A stretch of DNA of 64,000 nt from positions 75,536,974 through 75,600,973 of the forward strand of contig OZ010796.1 of assembly GCA_963932465.1 (NCBI GenBank). The letters run 5' to 3'. Position 1 is the stretch's first letter. Every line of letters starts with the position of its first letter. The notes under the pieces were generated by a model. It saw nothing but the letters and a program-made list of their open reading frames with translations. It had not been told where the DNA came from and made no database searches. Positions 23,141 through 34,138 of the stretch are shown in pieces. Both the position numbers and the translations under genes were made by a program. Origin of the DNA: Maratus speciosus (taxonomy: Eukaryota; Arthropoda; Arachnida; Araneae; Salticidae).

Positions 23141-24127
23141 TCAGAGTGGTAAGAATTGCCCTGCACTTTTCTTTTTCTCGTCTAATTTTGATATTTTGAT
23201 TCTATCAACGATCAGAGAGGTATTACTATCAGTAATAAGACCTACGTCTTTTAGCGCGCTAGAGGTAATGGCAGCTGTTGCTCTGTCTTTCAGACCAAAG
23301 CGATTACTTGTCAAAGCAGTAGCTGGAAGCGACATGCGCATTTGTGAAGAGCCTGGGCTCCTTGACAGAGCAGACAAAGAGCGTGTGGGCTGAAAATCTA
23401 AATCATCCTCATCCTCATTGACATCAACATTTGTCTCCTCTCTTTCAGGATCAGTGCTGCAACCAGGCAAGCTTTGCATTTGTGTGCTGAGCACATCAAG
23501 ATGACGAGCCTTTCTTTGCAACCTTGATGTAAGTTTTTGTGTTTCTTTTTTATGCACCGTCGATCCTATTTTACCTAATCTAAGGTGTCTTTGTGCGTAA
23601 AGAAACTTCAGTTCCAATGAAGGTATTTTCCTGTCCTTAGGGCAATCGCAACTGACAGGTATAGGATTAGGACAAATACACTTGTCAAAGTTTTTCCCGC
23701 AAGTGCGTTCTAGTGTCATCTCGCATTTGCAAGCTGATATGTCAAATAATGTGTTATACGATTGATGAATGAAGTCATTGTACTTCTTCTGTTTCCCAGC
23801 CGTATCTTTGTCTCTTGGATATGATTTACGAAGAGCATAATAGCGATCGTGTAGTTGTTTCATCTTTTGAACGACTCTTGTGTGACAAACTGTAGGAATC
23901 GAAGCCTTCAAATACAGTGACTCAATCTGTTGAGCTACAGTGTTTGCCACTTCTAAAAAGCTCAACTTACTTCCAGGTTTAAAGTCACCAGACTGCAATA
24001 ACATGGCGTATTGCACTTCATGCCAACATTTGACAACGTCAGCATTGGTGGGGAGAATTGCCGATGGCAGTGGTTTTGGTGCAACAGAAAATGGGCAGGG
24101 AGTATGACCGCTTCGAGTGAGCGCCAT
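23141..24127 (-). CDS. Transposase segment 1: N-terminal and Cys-rich region
   Basis: About 328 codons from ATG 24127. Residues about 30-125 are helical and basic (KLSFLEVANTVAQQIES, KMKQLHDRYYALRKSYPRD). Residues about 135-170 carry a Cys cluster (CKCE, TCGKNFDKCICP, SCDCP), likely a zinc-binding site, followed by LELKFLYAQRHLRLGKIG. An acidic and Ser-rich linker follows. The frame breaks at about 23165-23185, where the coding strand reads gaaaaagaaaag, a typical slippage site. An isolated stop then ends it at 23141. Confidence 0.8.
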   Translation of the reverse strand: MALTRSGHTPCPFSVAPKPLPSAILPTNADVVKCWHEVQYAMLLQSGDFKPGSKLSFLEVANTVAQQIESLYLKASIPTVCHTRVVQKMKQLHDRYYALRKSYPRDKDTAGKQKKYNDFIHQSYNTLFDISACKCEMTLERTCGKNFDKCICPNPIPVSCDCPKDRKIPSLELKFLYAQRHLRLGKIGSTVHKKETQKLTSRLQRKARHLDVLSTQMQSLPGCSTDPEREETNVDVNEDEDDLDFQPTRSLSALSRSPGSSQMRMSLPATALTSNRFGLKDRATAAITSSALKDVGLITDSNTSLIVDRIKISKLDEKKKSAGQFLPL

Positions 24128-24524
24128 AATGAAGATAAAGAAAGCTAAATTTTGATCGATGAGACCGTTATCCAATTCAAGCTACGAGATTCTAAACGAA
24201 GCCGACAAGAAAAGTTTTCAGCAAGAGCAGCGCTTCTTTTAAAGGGGAGATATATTCTTTTACAAGCGAGACAAGCAGAAACACGCAGCGACGCTGAGGC
24301 AAAACTGAGTGACGCACAGCGGTCGTTACCAGGTACGGGTACTGTGCTAGCTCCTCCCCCACTCCGTTTCTCGGAATTTCAGAGGACCGCACGCACAGCG
24401 AGCATTACAGTGCACCGAAGAAGAAATGGATTGACGAGATGGAGAGGTCGAGTGACCGGGTGGCAAACGAACAAAAACATAATGTTTGCCATAAAAAGTC
24501 GCCCCCTCGACTGGGTTCAAAGGG

Positions 24525-24982
24525 GATAGAGGTCTTCTCGAGAAAGGGGGGGGGAATGTTTTCGACTTTTAGCCTCAAGGTTGCCTTATGTAAAAAAAAA
24601 AAAAAAATCAGGTCGATTCGTCAATATTTACATCTCCTGTAATTTCGGTTTTTCTTCGAAAATATGCCATTTTCACCCCCTTGAGGGGGTTGGATGGGGA
24701 TAAAGGAGAAGTGTGTAGTATTTTTTCCTCCATTCTACATCTCAAGGTCATGGTATGTACAAAAAAATGTGTTCGATCGGAAAAAGTTTACACCTTTTTA
24801 CGATTTTTCGTATATTTGTACAATTTTTGTTCAAATTCGAAAACTTTGAACGCGATGCGCGAACGGAAGATATTCTCCGATTTCAAAATTTTTTTTTTCA
24901 CCGTGATTGTATTGACGAGTAGCAACTTTTCCGCACTATTACGATTCGATTTGCAAAACTTTTTGTTTTTCACTCCGGTCTA
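24525..24982 (-). repeat. Right terminal inverted repeat of the 3.77-kb transposon
   Basis: Reverse complement of 21214-21670, with a few percent mismatches and small homopolymer differences. The arms have diverged, so the copy is not freshly inserted. Confidence 0.92.
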
Positions 24983-24990
24983 CTAAATAC

Positions 24991-25330
24991 GCGCTTTTTC
25001 CGCGGCCCTTTGACGAAATTCGTGTTTTCCGCGATCCCTTGACGAATTTTGAGTTTTTCGAGATATTTTGACGAGATTTCCGGTCCTTTCGGGATCTTTT
25101 GACGAAATTTGCCTTTTTTCGCGATTTTTTCGAAATTTGCGTCTTTTTCTCGATCCTTTGACGAAATTCACGTTTTTTCTGCAAACAATTGACAAAATTA
25201 ATTTTTTCGACGACCATTTGCCGAAATTCGTGATATTTTTTATGTCCGAATTTTCAGATTGATGATCGAATTTTATAAACTTTCGAAAATGAATGCCTTA
25301 AATTTTCGGAAAATTCGGAACAGAATCGCC
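24991..25330 (+). repeat. 32-bp GACGAAATTCGCG array, block B, with conserved tail
   Basis: About 8 units (24991-25245) are followed by the family tail (25247-25330: ttttcagattgatgatcga, taaattttcgga, aattcggaacagaatc). The array starts immediately at the target duplication of the 3.77-kb transposon, so the transposon landed at its left edge. G-rich sequence at 21160-21205 is probably the other half of the same repeat. Confidence 0.88.
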
Positions 25331-26538
25331 ACTAGGTAGTTTATCCGCAACCCCCCCCCCCCTTTCCGTCCGCGCACACACTATAATAATAATCAAATAC
25401 AGAAACTCTTGAATAACAGACACGTCGGGAGAGTGTAATTTGTCCGCTATTCGGAAGTGACTGCTATTGAGAAGTAAAAATGCACAGATATATAATTGTT
25501 AGGCATAGGGGAAAATGTACTTTAATAGAGGTGTCCGTTATCAGGGAGGGCCTGTCATAGAAGTTTAACTATACTTACAGAAGTAGAGGACAAGTTCACT
25601 TGCCATAAAACCTTTGATTAAAAAATAATTATTATTTTTATTGTAATACAAATGCTGATTAGGAATTACTGACAGGCTTTTTAAAAAATACCAACGAGCC
25701 TTTGCCTGGTAAAAAACTTATTTTACAACATTAAAAATAAACATACATTAAAAATAAATAAACAAATAAATTCCTATTCAAATTGCAAACTTAAATGATA
25801 ATTGAATAATTGAGTATCCATTTTCTTGTAGCAACAGTTCGAATATACTACATACATTCCATACAGAAAAGAAATAGAGCAAAAGCATCAATCAATCAAT
25901 CTTCAGCGCGTCCTATGAAACCCCGCCCTAACAAAAGGGTTGCCGAAATTAACCGGTAACTTTAAATCGCCGAAATCTCGCCAACATGTAATCTCGTTAA
26001 TATCATGATAAAACACCGATAAATTGACTAAATCTCCGAAATATAGTTGCTGTTCATAAAAGATATTGAAGCTTGGTACTAACCTGAATTTTCGAGACCG
26101 AAATTAAATTTTTTGGAGCCTATTTACCAGCATTTAAAATTGAAAACGTACAGGAAATATGTTATATGGAATATTATTTTTACTTCTGAAAGGCAGATGG
26201 CAGCACCAGCAAAAGCTAATTTCAATAATTCGGAAATGTGAACAGGATTGATTTTACTAGATCTAGTTAAAAAATTTGAAGATTATTAATTATTTGCTGA
26301 ATATATAACAAAATAAAACATGTTAAATGAAAATTTAGATATTATATTTCACTAAATGCCAGTTGTAAAGAATATGTATCAATCTTTTAATTACGAAAAT
26401 GAGAAGTAAAAAATCCATAGTCAAAAACTGGAGGGTACACGTCCCCCTTAAAGTTTTTTTTTTAATTAAACAGCATAGTTTAAAAATTATTAGGTGTAAC
26501 TGTAATTGTTTTTTCTCTATATCACTTTTTAAAGAATT

Positions 26539-26633
26539 TTTTAGCTAATACGCTTGTTGATAGAACTTTACACGAACGTTTGCGGTGATATAATGTAGCA
26601 ATGTATTTTTTAAAACTTAACAATAGAGTTTAA
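26539..26633 (+). repeat. Directly repeated 95-bp segment, copy 1
   Basis: It matches 27938-28033 almost base for base (tttagctaatacgcttgttg, gaactttacacgaa, gtttgcggtgatataatgta, caatagagttta). The copies are 1.3 kb apart in the same orientation. Confidence 0.85.
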
Positions 26634-27937
26634 TTGAGAAGAAAAACTCTAATTTGAAGCAATTGTAATTTGATTTATTATATTTTGTAGTTAAAAAGAT
26701 ATAGAGTAAATGTGCCAGCAATGGACATCTTCCAAAGTTTTTGGCATATTAAACGGATAATAAATATCCAACTTTCATTATTTTTTTGTAATTCTCCCTT
26801 TCAGATTTTATAATCTGGATTATTAAAGAAAAAGGAAAGAGTCATATGGCTCAAGCTTTTTCCATTCAAATAATGACAATTTTTTTAGTTACCATAAAGT
26901 ATCGAAAGTAAGCCACTCTTTGAATATACACCCTCCCCCCCCCCACCTCATATATGTAAAATTTTCCTTTTTTGAAAAAGTGGCATGTATAAGCCATCCC
27001 TTTCAAGTTTTATTTTCTGACGCTTTAAATCCTCCTGTTTTTCTGAAAATTCATTAAGTTTTTTGTTTACATATCTCCTAAGTGAATATATCTTATGCAA
27101 TTTATTTTTATCCAATCTCTTTACATATAATTGTATCAGAATGGCTTACTTTGCTATGTGCACTGCCAGAGTTTTTAAAGGAATGTTCCTTTCGAAGGAG
27201 GCTATTAATGTTTTCCTTTATTTAAAATGGTATTTAATTGTGATTTTAAAGCAATATATAATTGTATAGGTGTAATTAAATTCTTATAAATGCATGTGTG
27301 GTATCTTGATGAATATCTATGAATATTTCTTTAGCATGTGTTCATAATCTTTTATTCTAAACATGTTTAAAACTTTGCATGGTTAGTTTTAAGTATTTAT
27401 TATTTCTTTTCAGAATCTTATTCCTATAATCTTAAAAAGTCTTCTACCACTTCTTGTGGTCAAAATTGTGTCATTGAGTGCATGCTGAGTGTTTTTTACA
27501 TTTCGCATTCCTCAGTGACATTGTTCTGGCCAAATTTTCTTGACCCTACTTACTAAAGTATAATTTATAATGACTGATGATACTAAAATTTTTGTAAGTA
27601 TATGCATGTCTTTACATCTTTTGATTTTCATTACAATGACACTAGCTCCTCAGGTATGTCTTGAAGTATTACTTTCTGTTACTATATTTTGATATAAATT
27701 TTTTTTCATTCTATTATTTTTAATTAATAAGTTAAATATTGTAAAGAATTAAACATGCTTGTTTAACTCTGTAATACTAATTGACTCCTACCCTACCAGA
27801 CTATAAATATATTATGTAAAGTATATTGGATTCCAAAATAGTATACTAGTTTTCAGTATTTTCCATGGGAAAAATCCTTTTGAATTTACCTGTCTGGTAA
27901 GCGGAGAATTAACATTCTGTCAAACAAAAAAAAAATA

Positions 27938-28033
27938 TTTTAGCTAATACGCTTGTTGATATAGAACTTTACACGAATGTTTGCGGTGATATAATGTAGC
28001 AATGTATTTTTTTAAAGCTTAACAATAGAGTTT
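27938..28033 (+). repeat. Directly repeated 95-bp segment, copy 2
   Basis: Second copy of the 26539-26633 segment with a 2-bp insertion (gatatagaac) and few substitutions. It could be a short terminal direct repeat of an element spanning 26.54-28.03 kb or two insertions of one small repeat. Confidence 0.85.
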
Positions 28034-28414
28034 AAATAGTGTTCACTCTAGAAACTAAAATGGCAGAGTGCTAGCCACTAATAAAGGCACATCTAAAGCA
28101 GAAAAAGGACACTAGTTTAGCAAAAAAAGGGCATTATTTCGACTGAAATAAATTAGTTTGTTAAGTAACGGTAAAAATTATACGATATTTAATAATATTT
28201 TCTATTATTTGTAAAGAAATAAGGAAGGTCTATGACTTTTGCAAGCTGTTGGCTGCATTAATTTAAAAAGACTGTTAGTAGATAAGATTTTTTTTACAAG
28301 AGATCACTAGATACATACAACTAAGAGTGCATTTCACTATTATAAAAAGGGCAGGGTGCATTTTGCCAATTTTAAAATAGGCATGGTGCTGCGCCCTTAA
28401 ATAATGGCCTAGAG

Positions 28415-29098
28415 CAGGGTTGGCGAACCTTTTTATAACCGCTTGCCAATTGGTTTCCAAAAAGATTTTACAGGGCCTTGACGTGCCAACAAATTTAGTG
28501 GATTGAAAAAAATCATGAAAAAAAAAAATCTTTAAATAATAACATTAAGTTAAACAAAGCAAAAACAAATGTGTAACATACAGGTGAGGTATTGCACTAT
28601 AATAAATAATCATAAAAAAATTAAATTCTAGAAATTATTAAAAATATATATGTGATTAATTGCGTTGTTGCATCTTAGAAGGAAAGTAATTAATATCAGG
28701 TTCAATTAATTTCAACAGAATGCAAACTGAACTGGATTTATATGACAACTGCTTTTTATTTGATTTTTTGTATTATTCATTTTAGAAACTAATGACCTTG
28801 CCGACAAAGATAGATGGAAAAAATATTAAAAGATCAAACACCAGTTTCTTTAAATAGCTCTGAAATTAATTTCTAAATTGAAATAATCTTATCATTGGTA
28901 CATTTAATAATGTGGTGATTTATGGTATTTAAAAAAGCCACAATTAAAATTCTTCAATTTCCAATAAATCAAATTTAGTCAAGATAAGATAATCTAGAGT
29001 TTGTGTATTTTGTGTAGTATCACTCTATATTGATTGAGAGTCACAACTAACAACGTGCCAAAATTATTCTTTCGCGTGCCATAGGTTCGCCGTCCCTG
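28415..29098. mobile_element. hAT-type element, complete, 684 bp
   Basis: It begins cagggttggcgaacc and ends ggttcgccgtccctg, flanked by an exact 8-bp target duplication gcctagag (28407-28414 and 29099-29106). The sub-terminal sequence carries gtgcc-type repeats (cttgccaattgg, cgtgccaaaatt, cgcgtgccatagg). Only short open frames, so non-autonomous. It belongs to the same family as the truncated end at 8806. Confidence 0.92.
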
Positions 29099-29106
29099 GC
29101 CTAGAG

Positions 29107-30655
29107 GGAAATTACAGAATTTTTCAGTTTTATATCATTCCGTATGTAGTATTTTAATATGTAATTCTCGATAATGATTGAACTAGTTTTTCATGAAGAA
29201 AGTATAAATTTATTTTTGAAAAATAAATCAAGATATTGGTGATATCACTGGTTATTGCTAGTTTTTAATCAAATATATTTATGTATTTTAATCGAGCATT
29301 TTTCGTTATTAAGACTTACTAAACCTGAAATAAAACTTCCTTACTTTATAATTTTGTTGTGAATTAATAGGGTATCTTTATGGGGCATGTTTCATTGAAT
29401 AATTCCAGGAAAATGTTTATTTTCCTGGAATTATTCAATGAATGATTTTCATATTCATTTTTCCTGTCAAATTTTTAGTAAAATCATTAAGAGATAATGT
29501 TTCTATGTCAGCTTCTGAAAATAAGCTTTCGTGTGCATCTCCATTAACTGCATTTGTTCAATGCTGAAATAATGAATTTAAAAATTTTAATTTGTGTAAA
29601 AAAAAGAAAAAAAAAAAAGATGTCATCCAGAAATTCTATTGTGAATATAATGCCTTTCTGTATGTAAAAAGTATTTTTATGGCAAGTAATATCATAATTC
29701 GATTGGAAAATACTAACCTAAAGTTAAAATTTTCATCCCCCTTCCCTTCAAAATATTTATTTATACACATGATACAAATATTCTCTTCAAATTCCATTTA
29801 AATGGCTTAAATTTGTATGTTTTTTTGTTTGTTTAAAATGACATTTGTTATGCAAGCATATCATTTATGAAATTATAGTTGTAACATAAAAGGTTAGATC
29901 TTATGGTTAGTAGGTATACTTTATTTATATCTAATGTAATCAAATGCTGCTAGTAAATAGATATGAATAAAAAAAGCTCTTAAATCTCTGAGCTTTCTAG
30001 CATCATTTTCAGTAAATAGTTGCTTTAAAAGAAATTTAACCTTTTCACCACTGAAAAAGTTCTTTGTAAATTTTGATATTTTAAGGAATGTTACTCTTAA
30101 ACAACTATTGATTAAATGTTTAAGTAATAACTAGCAATATAATTAAGATAAATAATTTGGTAACTTTTTAATAAATTATTTTATTTTTATTAATATATTA
30201 TTTTATTTCTATTGGAGAAATTTTTCATAATATTTTTTTTATTAACAATTACTTCATAAAGATATATGGCATTTTAAAATGCAAAACAGAAAGTTTAAAA
30301 TCTGAAAAATTCAAAAATCTGTGAAGTTCTTAATCACGAGCTGTGCATATTTTGAGTGTATTGTATATTCCAGTAATGTATTTTAATAAACATACTGATT
30401 TAAAAATTATTTTGGAAACATTTCAAATTGTATAATTTAAGTATTAAGTTATTGATATTTACATTTTTCTTATCTGAGATATGAAAACACTCTGAAACAA
30501 AAATTTTATGTATCCACAGTGGTCAAAAGGTTAACTGCTTTTTAATTAAGTAATAAAATATTTTTAACATTTTTTTTCCCCTTAAGGTCTTGATTTAAGA
30601 ATTAGATTTAAAAAACTAAACCTCTTGAATTATCTATTAATGTTCCTGGCTTACA
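29107..30655. other. AT-rich stretch, no gene seen
   Basis: Apart from the hairpin at 29392 it holds only AT-rich sequence with an A-rich tract near 29600. No supported exon. Confidence 0.5.
29392..29441. other. Perfect 22-bp hairpin
   Basis: 29392-29413 and 29420-29441 are exact reverse complements with a 6-nt loop (tgttta). The stem includes attccaggaaaa. It could be a small palindromic insertion or a structured RNA. Confidence 0.85.
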
Positions 30656-30659
30656 GTGC

Positions 30660-30872
30660 CCAACCCTGTTTTCTTGAGTATGGGTCCTGAGGTATACAGC
30701 ATATACCCCAGTCAGGTGGCCAGCCTAGTGCAGAGCTCCCAGTGTTTAGTTCACAGGCACGCTTGGTACTCATGTTATCGACCCAGAAAGGATGAAAGAC
30801 TGAGTGAACCTTGACCAACCCAGAGTCAAACCTGTTGCATGGCAGTCAGATGCGCTGACCACTACGCTTCTA
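30660..30872 (-). mobile_element. tRNA-derived SINE, minus orientation
   Basis: Read on the minus strand the segment begins gcgtagtggtcagcgcatct with gactgccatgcaacaggtttgactct behind it, resembling the A and B box region of a tRNA-derived RNA polymerase III promoter. A body follows that contains gggtcgataacatgagtacc, a block I recognise from arthropod SINEs. The sequence is clearly GC-richer than its surroundings. It is a decayed single copy in this window. Confidence 0.65.
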
Positions 30873-32880
30873 AGAATTTGGATATCTGGAGTACACTGAA
30901 CTTTTGCTATCAAATTCTGATTTGTCTTTTTTTATAGTTCGAAAAGAAACGAAAGTTGTTTATGTAATTTTTAAGAAAATGTTTTAAATCGTCTAATCAT
31001 TTGTTTAATTTTATTGTTGCTGTGAAAATGCAAAACTCAATTTTTCTGTGCAAAGTTACATTTCTTTTATAATTATATATCCAATAAAGTATTTTGTATT
31101 ATTTTGTTTTCTTTTATTTCATGTAATTCTTTAAAAATACATATATATATATATTTCTAATGTTTCCTAATTTCATTGAATTAATTAGGATATTTTTAAA
31201 TGAATTTTCTAAATAATTGCTCAACATGCAAACATTAAAGTGTACTCTTTTAATTCATCTGATCTGTTTCTTAAGTGGTTCTCAAACTATTTTTTTTCTC
31301 TACTCAACAATATCAAACAATCTCGCGCAGTTACATAGGTGCAAGAAGTTCATCCAAGCAAAGACTATTAGGTGTTGCTGAAAGAGGATAGTCCAGCAGA
31401 TTTAAATTTGTCTTGCATTGTAGCTAAAAATTGATCTTTTAAAATAAAAGAATGTGGAATGTTTTTGCTAATAATATTGCTATTATTTCACTATTAAAGT
31501 ATAATTTACCATTGGTCAAAAATCTCCAAGGCTGAAGACTTGCTCTCGTGCACATTGGTAAACATAATGGTGTGGCACTTTTATGCATGATTATTAAATG
31601 AATTTATTATCAAATAGTTTAATTGATTTTTTGATAAATAAATTGCATCTTTCTTTTTCTGTGCTATTGCACCTGGATATTTGGTACAAAAATGTCTATT
31701 TTGACAGCATTTTCTCACCATCTCCAAAAAAAAAAAGGAAAAATAGTTTGATTGCATAATTCCTCAGAAAGAACACTACCAAAATTCATGAGATTAAGAA
31801 CAAAAAATTAATTTCCAAAGAACAAAAAATGTAATAATTTATTAGTTTCTTGAAAAATTGAATGTATATTAAAGTTTCTCTTTTGAAAGAAAAGTATCTT
31901 AATATAATATAACTGTATAACTTTTAAATAAATGTGTAATATATATTAAAAATATCTTTAACTGCCTCTAAGATTTTGTAAAATGTAATATTCCTTAAGT
32001 TTTTCCGAAATTTTACTACTCTCCATGAATTAAAACTAAACACATTATGTACATACACTACAAGCTAGTACTAACTGCAGGACTGCCACAGGCTTGCATC
32101 AATATTTTTCTAATATAAATTTTGAAGTATACTTCTCTTGCAAATGTTGTCAAAGTGTGTGTTAATGATTTTTGTTTTGAGAAAGTGGTGCCAGTTAGAA
32201 TTAAAAACTAGTTGCATGTAGCAGCCCTGTAGCTGTAGCATTATGATTTAATTAAAACCTAATTTAATTAGATATTTACTGAATACATTTTTTTTCATAA
32301 CTACGTAAACTCAGTAGCTGTTCTTATTTAAAAACAATGAAATCTAGTTGCATTTGTTATTTTGAATTGGATTTCCAGATGCAAAAATGAAGAAATAATT
32401 CTTTATAAGGTAGCAATGAGTAATAATTTGAGATATCTAAAAATAATAAAAATCTATTTGATCACAAATCCTTTATATTGAACATACTAGTTTAATGCTA
32501 TTTTGTTTTTGAGTCTATGAATGTATCAGAAAGTTTTAAGCTGCATTAACATAAGTAAATAAATGCAGTCAGGAAAGTGATTTTGGACATCAAAGCTGCA
32601 GAATGGAATTAAGAAATAACTAATTTTTGGAACAAATGTGCTTGTGCAGCCTATATCAGGTTTGATAAAAATAATCTACAAAAGAAAAAACAAATACGCT
32701 AAACTAAGATTTTTTTTTTCAGAATTTCCCTTCAAAAGAATTTTTAAAACAGAAATTTAACAGCAAAAAACATTAAATGCTTATTAAAATAACCTAATAC
32801 AGGAATTAAAGAGTTGAAGAAATTTTGTACATTCTCTGAATTAAAAGACTAAATAAATCAATTTTCTGAATTGATTTTCA
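30873..32880. other. AT-rich stretch, no gene seen
   Basis: Low-complexity A/T sequence with a short (AT)n at 31141-31153. No supported exon or element. Confidence 0.5.
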
Positions 32881-33025
32881 AAAATATTGGAAGCATGTAA
32901 GAGAGAGGGAGGGGGGGGGGGGAGATCTGGAAAATTTAATAACTGGATATTTGTCTATTCAAGTCGTCCTTTCTAAATTGCTGTGCCCCCCCCCCTACCC
33001 CTCCCCACAAAAAAGGGGATGAGCT

Positions 33026-33210
33026 CAGTATTGATTTCAGGGGGTGGCCCGGGGGTGACATTCCCTCCCGAAGCAATGAGATTACCCCCACCCCCCACCC
33101 CTGGAAGATTTGAGATTTTGTGTTTTCAATGGTCAAAAAGTGCAATTCCCCCCTCCTCCCCCGGAGCCACAGAAATCCCTCCCAGAGAAAAGTATCTGAA
33201 TTCAACACTG
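33026..33210. mobile_element. hAT-type MITE, copy 2
   Basis: A 185-bp copy of the element at 13613-13792, starting cagtattgatttcag and ending tgaattcaacactg. It is flanked by an exact 8-bp target duplication gatgagct (33018-33025 and 33211-33218). Internal order ggtggcccggggg, ttgagattttgtgttttcaa, ggagccaca is the same as in copy 1. Confidence 0.92.
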
Positions 33211-34138
33211 GATGAGCTTAGTACAAGCATCTGAAAGTCATCTAAATGGATTCATTTAAAAGCTCTTTCCAGAGTGAAGTTTTTTTAGACTTTAAAAATG
33301 AAAGGATGTTTTCATAAGGTTAATGATACATATAGCTATATTTCATTTTAATGTATAAATAACTTTTAAAATGTGTCTAATTTCCCGTCCTAGTATAGAT
33401 GGAAAAAAAAATTCTGCCTTTTTAAATTTTCCCAATTTCATGCCTACTATCAGAAGTTTTGAAAAAGAACGGAAACAATATCTTTTTTTATGAAGCCACT
33501 TGTGAAGAATAAATTTCCTTCTTCCCCCCCCCCTCCCCCCCCCCAAAAAAAAAAATCAAGGGAGATATATGCAAATCTTGTAACAGAATATTCATTCAAA
33601 TTAAAGTACTTACTACATCTTTGAAATTGTTTTTTTAGTTATTTCGAATAAATGTTATAGAAGCACAATTTAAGGTGACCTATTTATAACTTGGGTTCAA
33701 TGTACAACTGAATATATTTAAAAATTTCGTAAATAAATCCGGTAAACTTTATTAAAACTGGGTGGTAGGGGGCGGGAGAGACGTCTGCGTTTATTTTTAT
33801 AAGTTGCTGTATTTTGTATATAAGCTTTTTAATAATAAAGTTAAAAAATATAAGTCAAATTTAAACTGATTCTCCAAAGTTTACTTTGGATGAGTTATTT
33901 AAAATAAATTAGATCTGTTGGAAATATCTAGTGAAATATAAAAGCAGCCGATTAATATTATTTTTAAAAAGTCTTAATTCTATATAGTTAATTTCAAGAT
34001 ACATAGCTGTTAAAATAGCTTTGAAAGGATAGTTATCAAATGTTCGTTTCCGCTACGTCAAATAATCTATTCTACTGTAAACAAACACAATATCACGTTC
34101 TTTTTAACGCTGTGATGAAACATTAAAAAGAACAAAAT

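Larger units (their letters stand above)
21792..24127 (-). pseudogene. Transposase of the 3.77-kb element, broken by three frameshifts
   Basis: Four open segments in changing frames form one colinear protein of roughly 780 residues: 24127-23141, about 23165-22764, about 22797-22009 and about 22025-21792. In order it shows a helical N-terminal region, a Cys-rich cluster, an acidic linker, an RNase H-like core (YFDGRTDDT, then VVGCDGTAKNTG), a GPISHSRWLTTANRF motif and a C-terminal CHTQAVERSVKLVTQAS block. I recognise this arrangement from large families of uncharacterised proteins in aphid and chelicerate genomes. The breaks lie near 23170, 22790 and 22015. Stop codons follow each shift, so this copy should not make full-length protein unless the shifts are assembly errors. 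ATG 24127 is preferred to the upstream in-frame ATG 24175 because the conserved part begins after it. Naming it hAT-type is inference from the 8-bp duplication. Confidence 0.85.
21206..24990. mobile_element. 3.77-kb DNA transposon with 8-bp target duplication and long TIRs
   Basis: The element spans 21214-24982. It starts TAGACCGGAGTGAAAAAC and ends in the inverse, and is flanked by an exact 8-bp direct repeat, ctaaatac (21206-21213 and 24983-24990). The terminal inverted repeats run about 450 bp each. The centre holds one transposase gene on the minus strand, broken by frameshifts. An 8-bp duplication with TAG-starting ends fits the hAT superfamily; P-type and other 8-bp groups are alternatives. 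It is inserted at the left edge of an array of the 32-bp repeat, which resumes at 24991. Confidence 0.93.
25330..28400. other. AT-rich stretch, no gene seen
   Basis: No exon can be supported. Contents: a C11 tract at 25353, tgtccgctattcgg and gaggtgtccgttat motifs at 25450-25550 resembling those at 1790-1880, a GC-box-like ccccgcccta at about 25921, and the duplicated segment listed separately. Confidence 0.45.
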
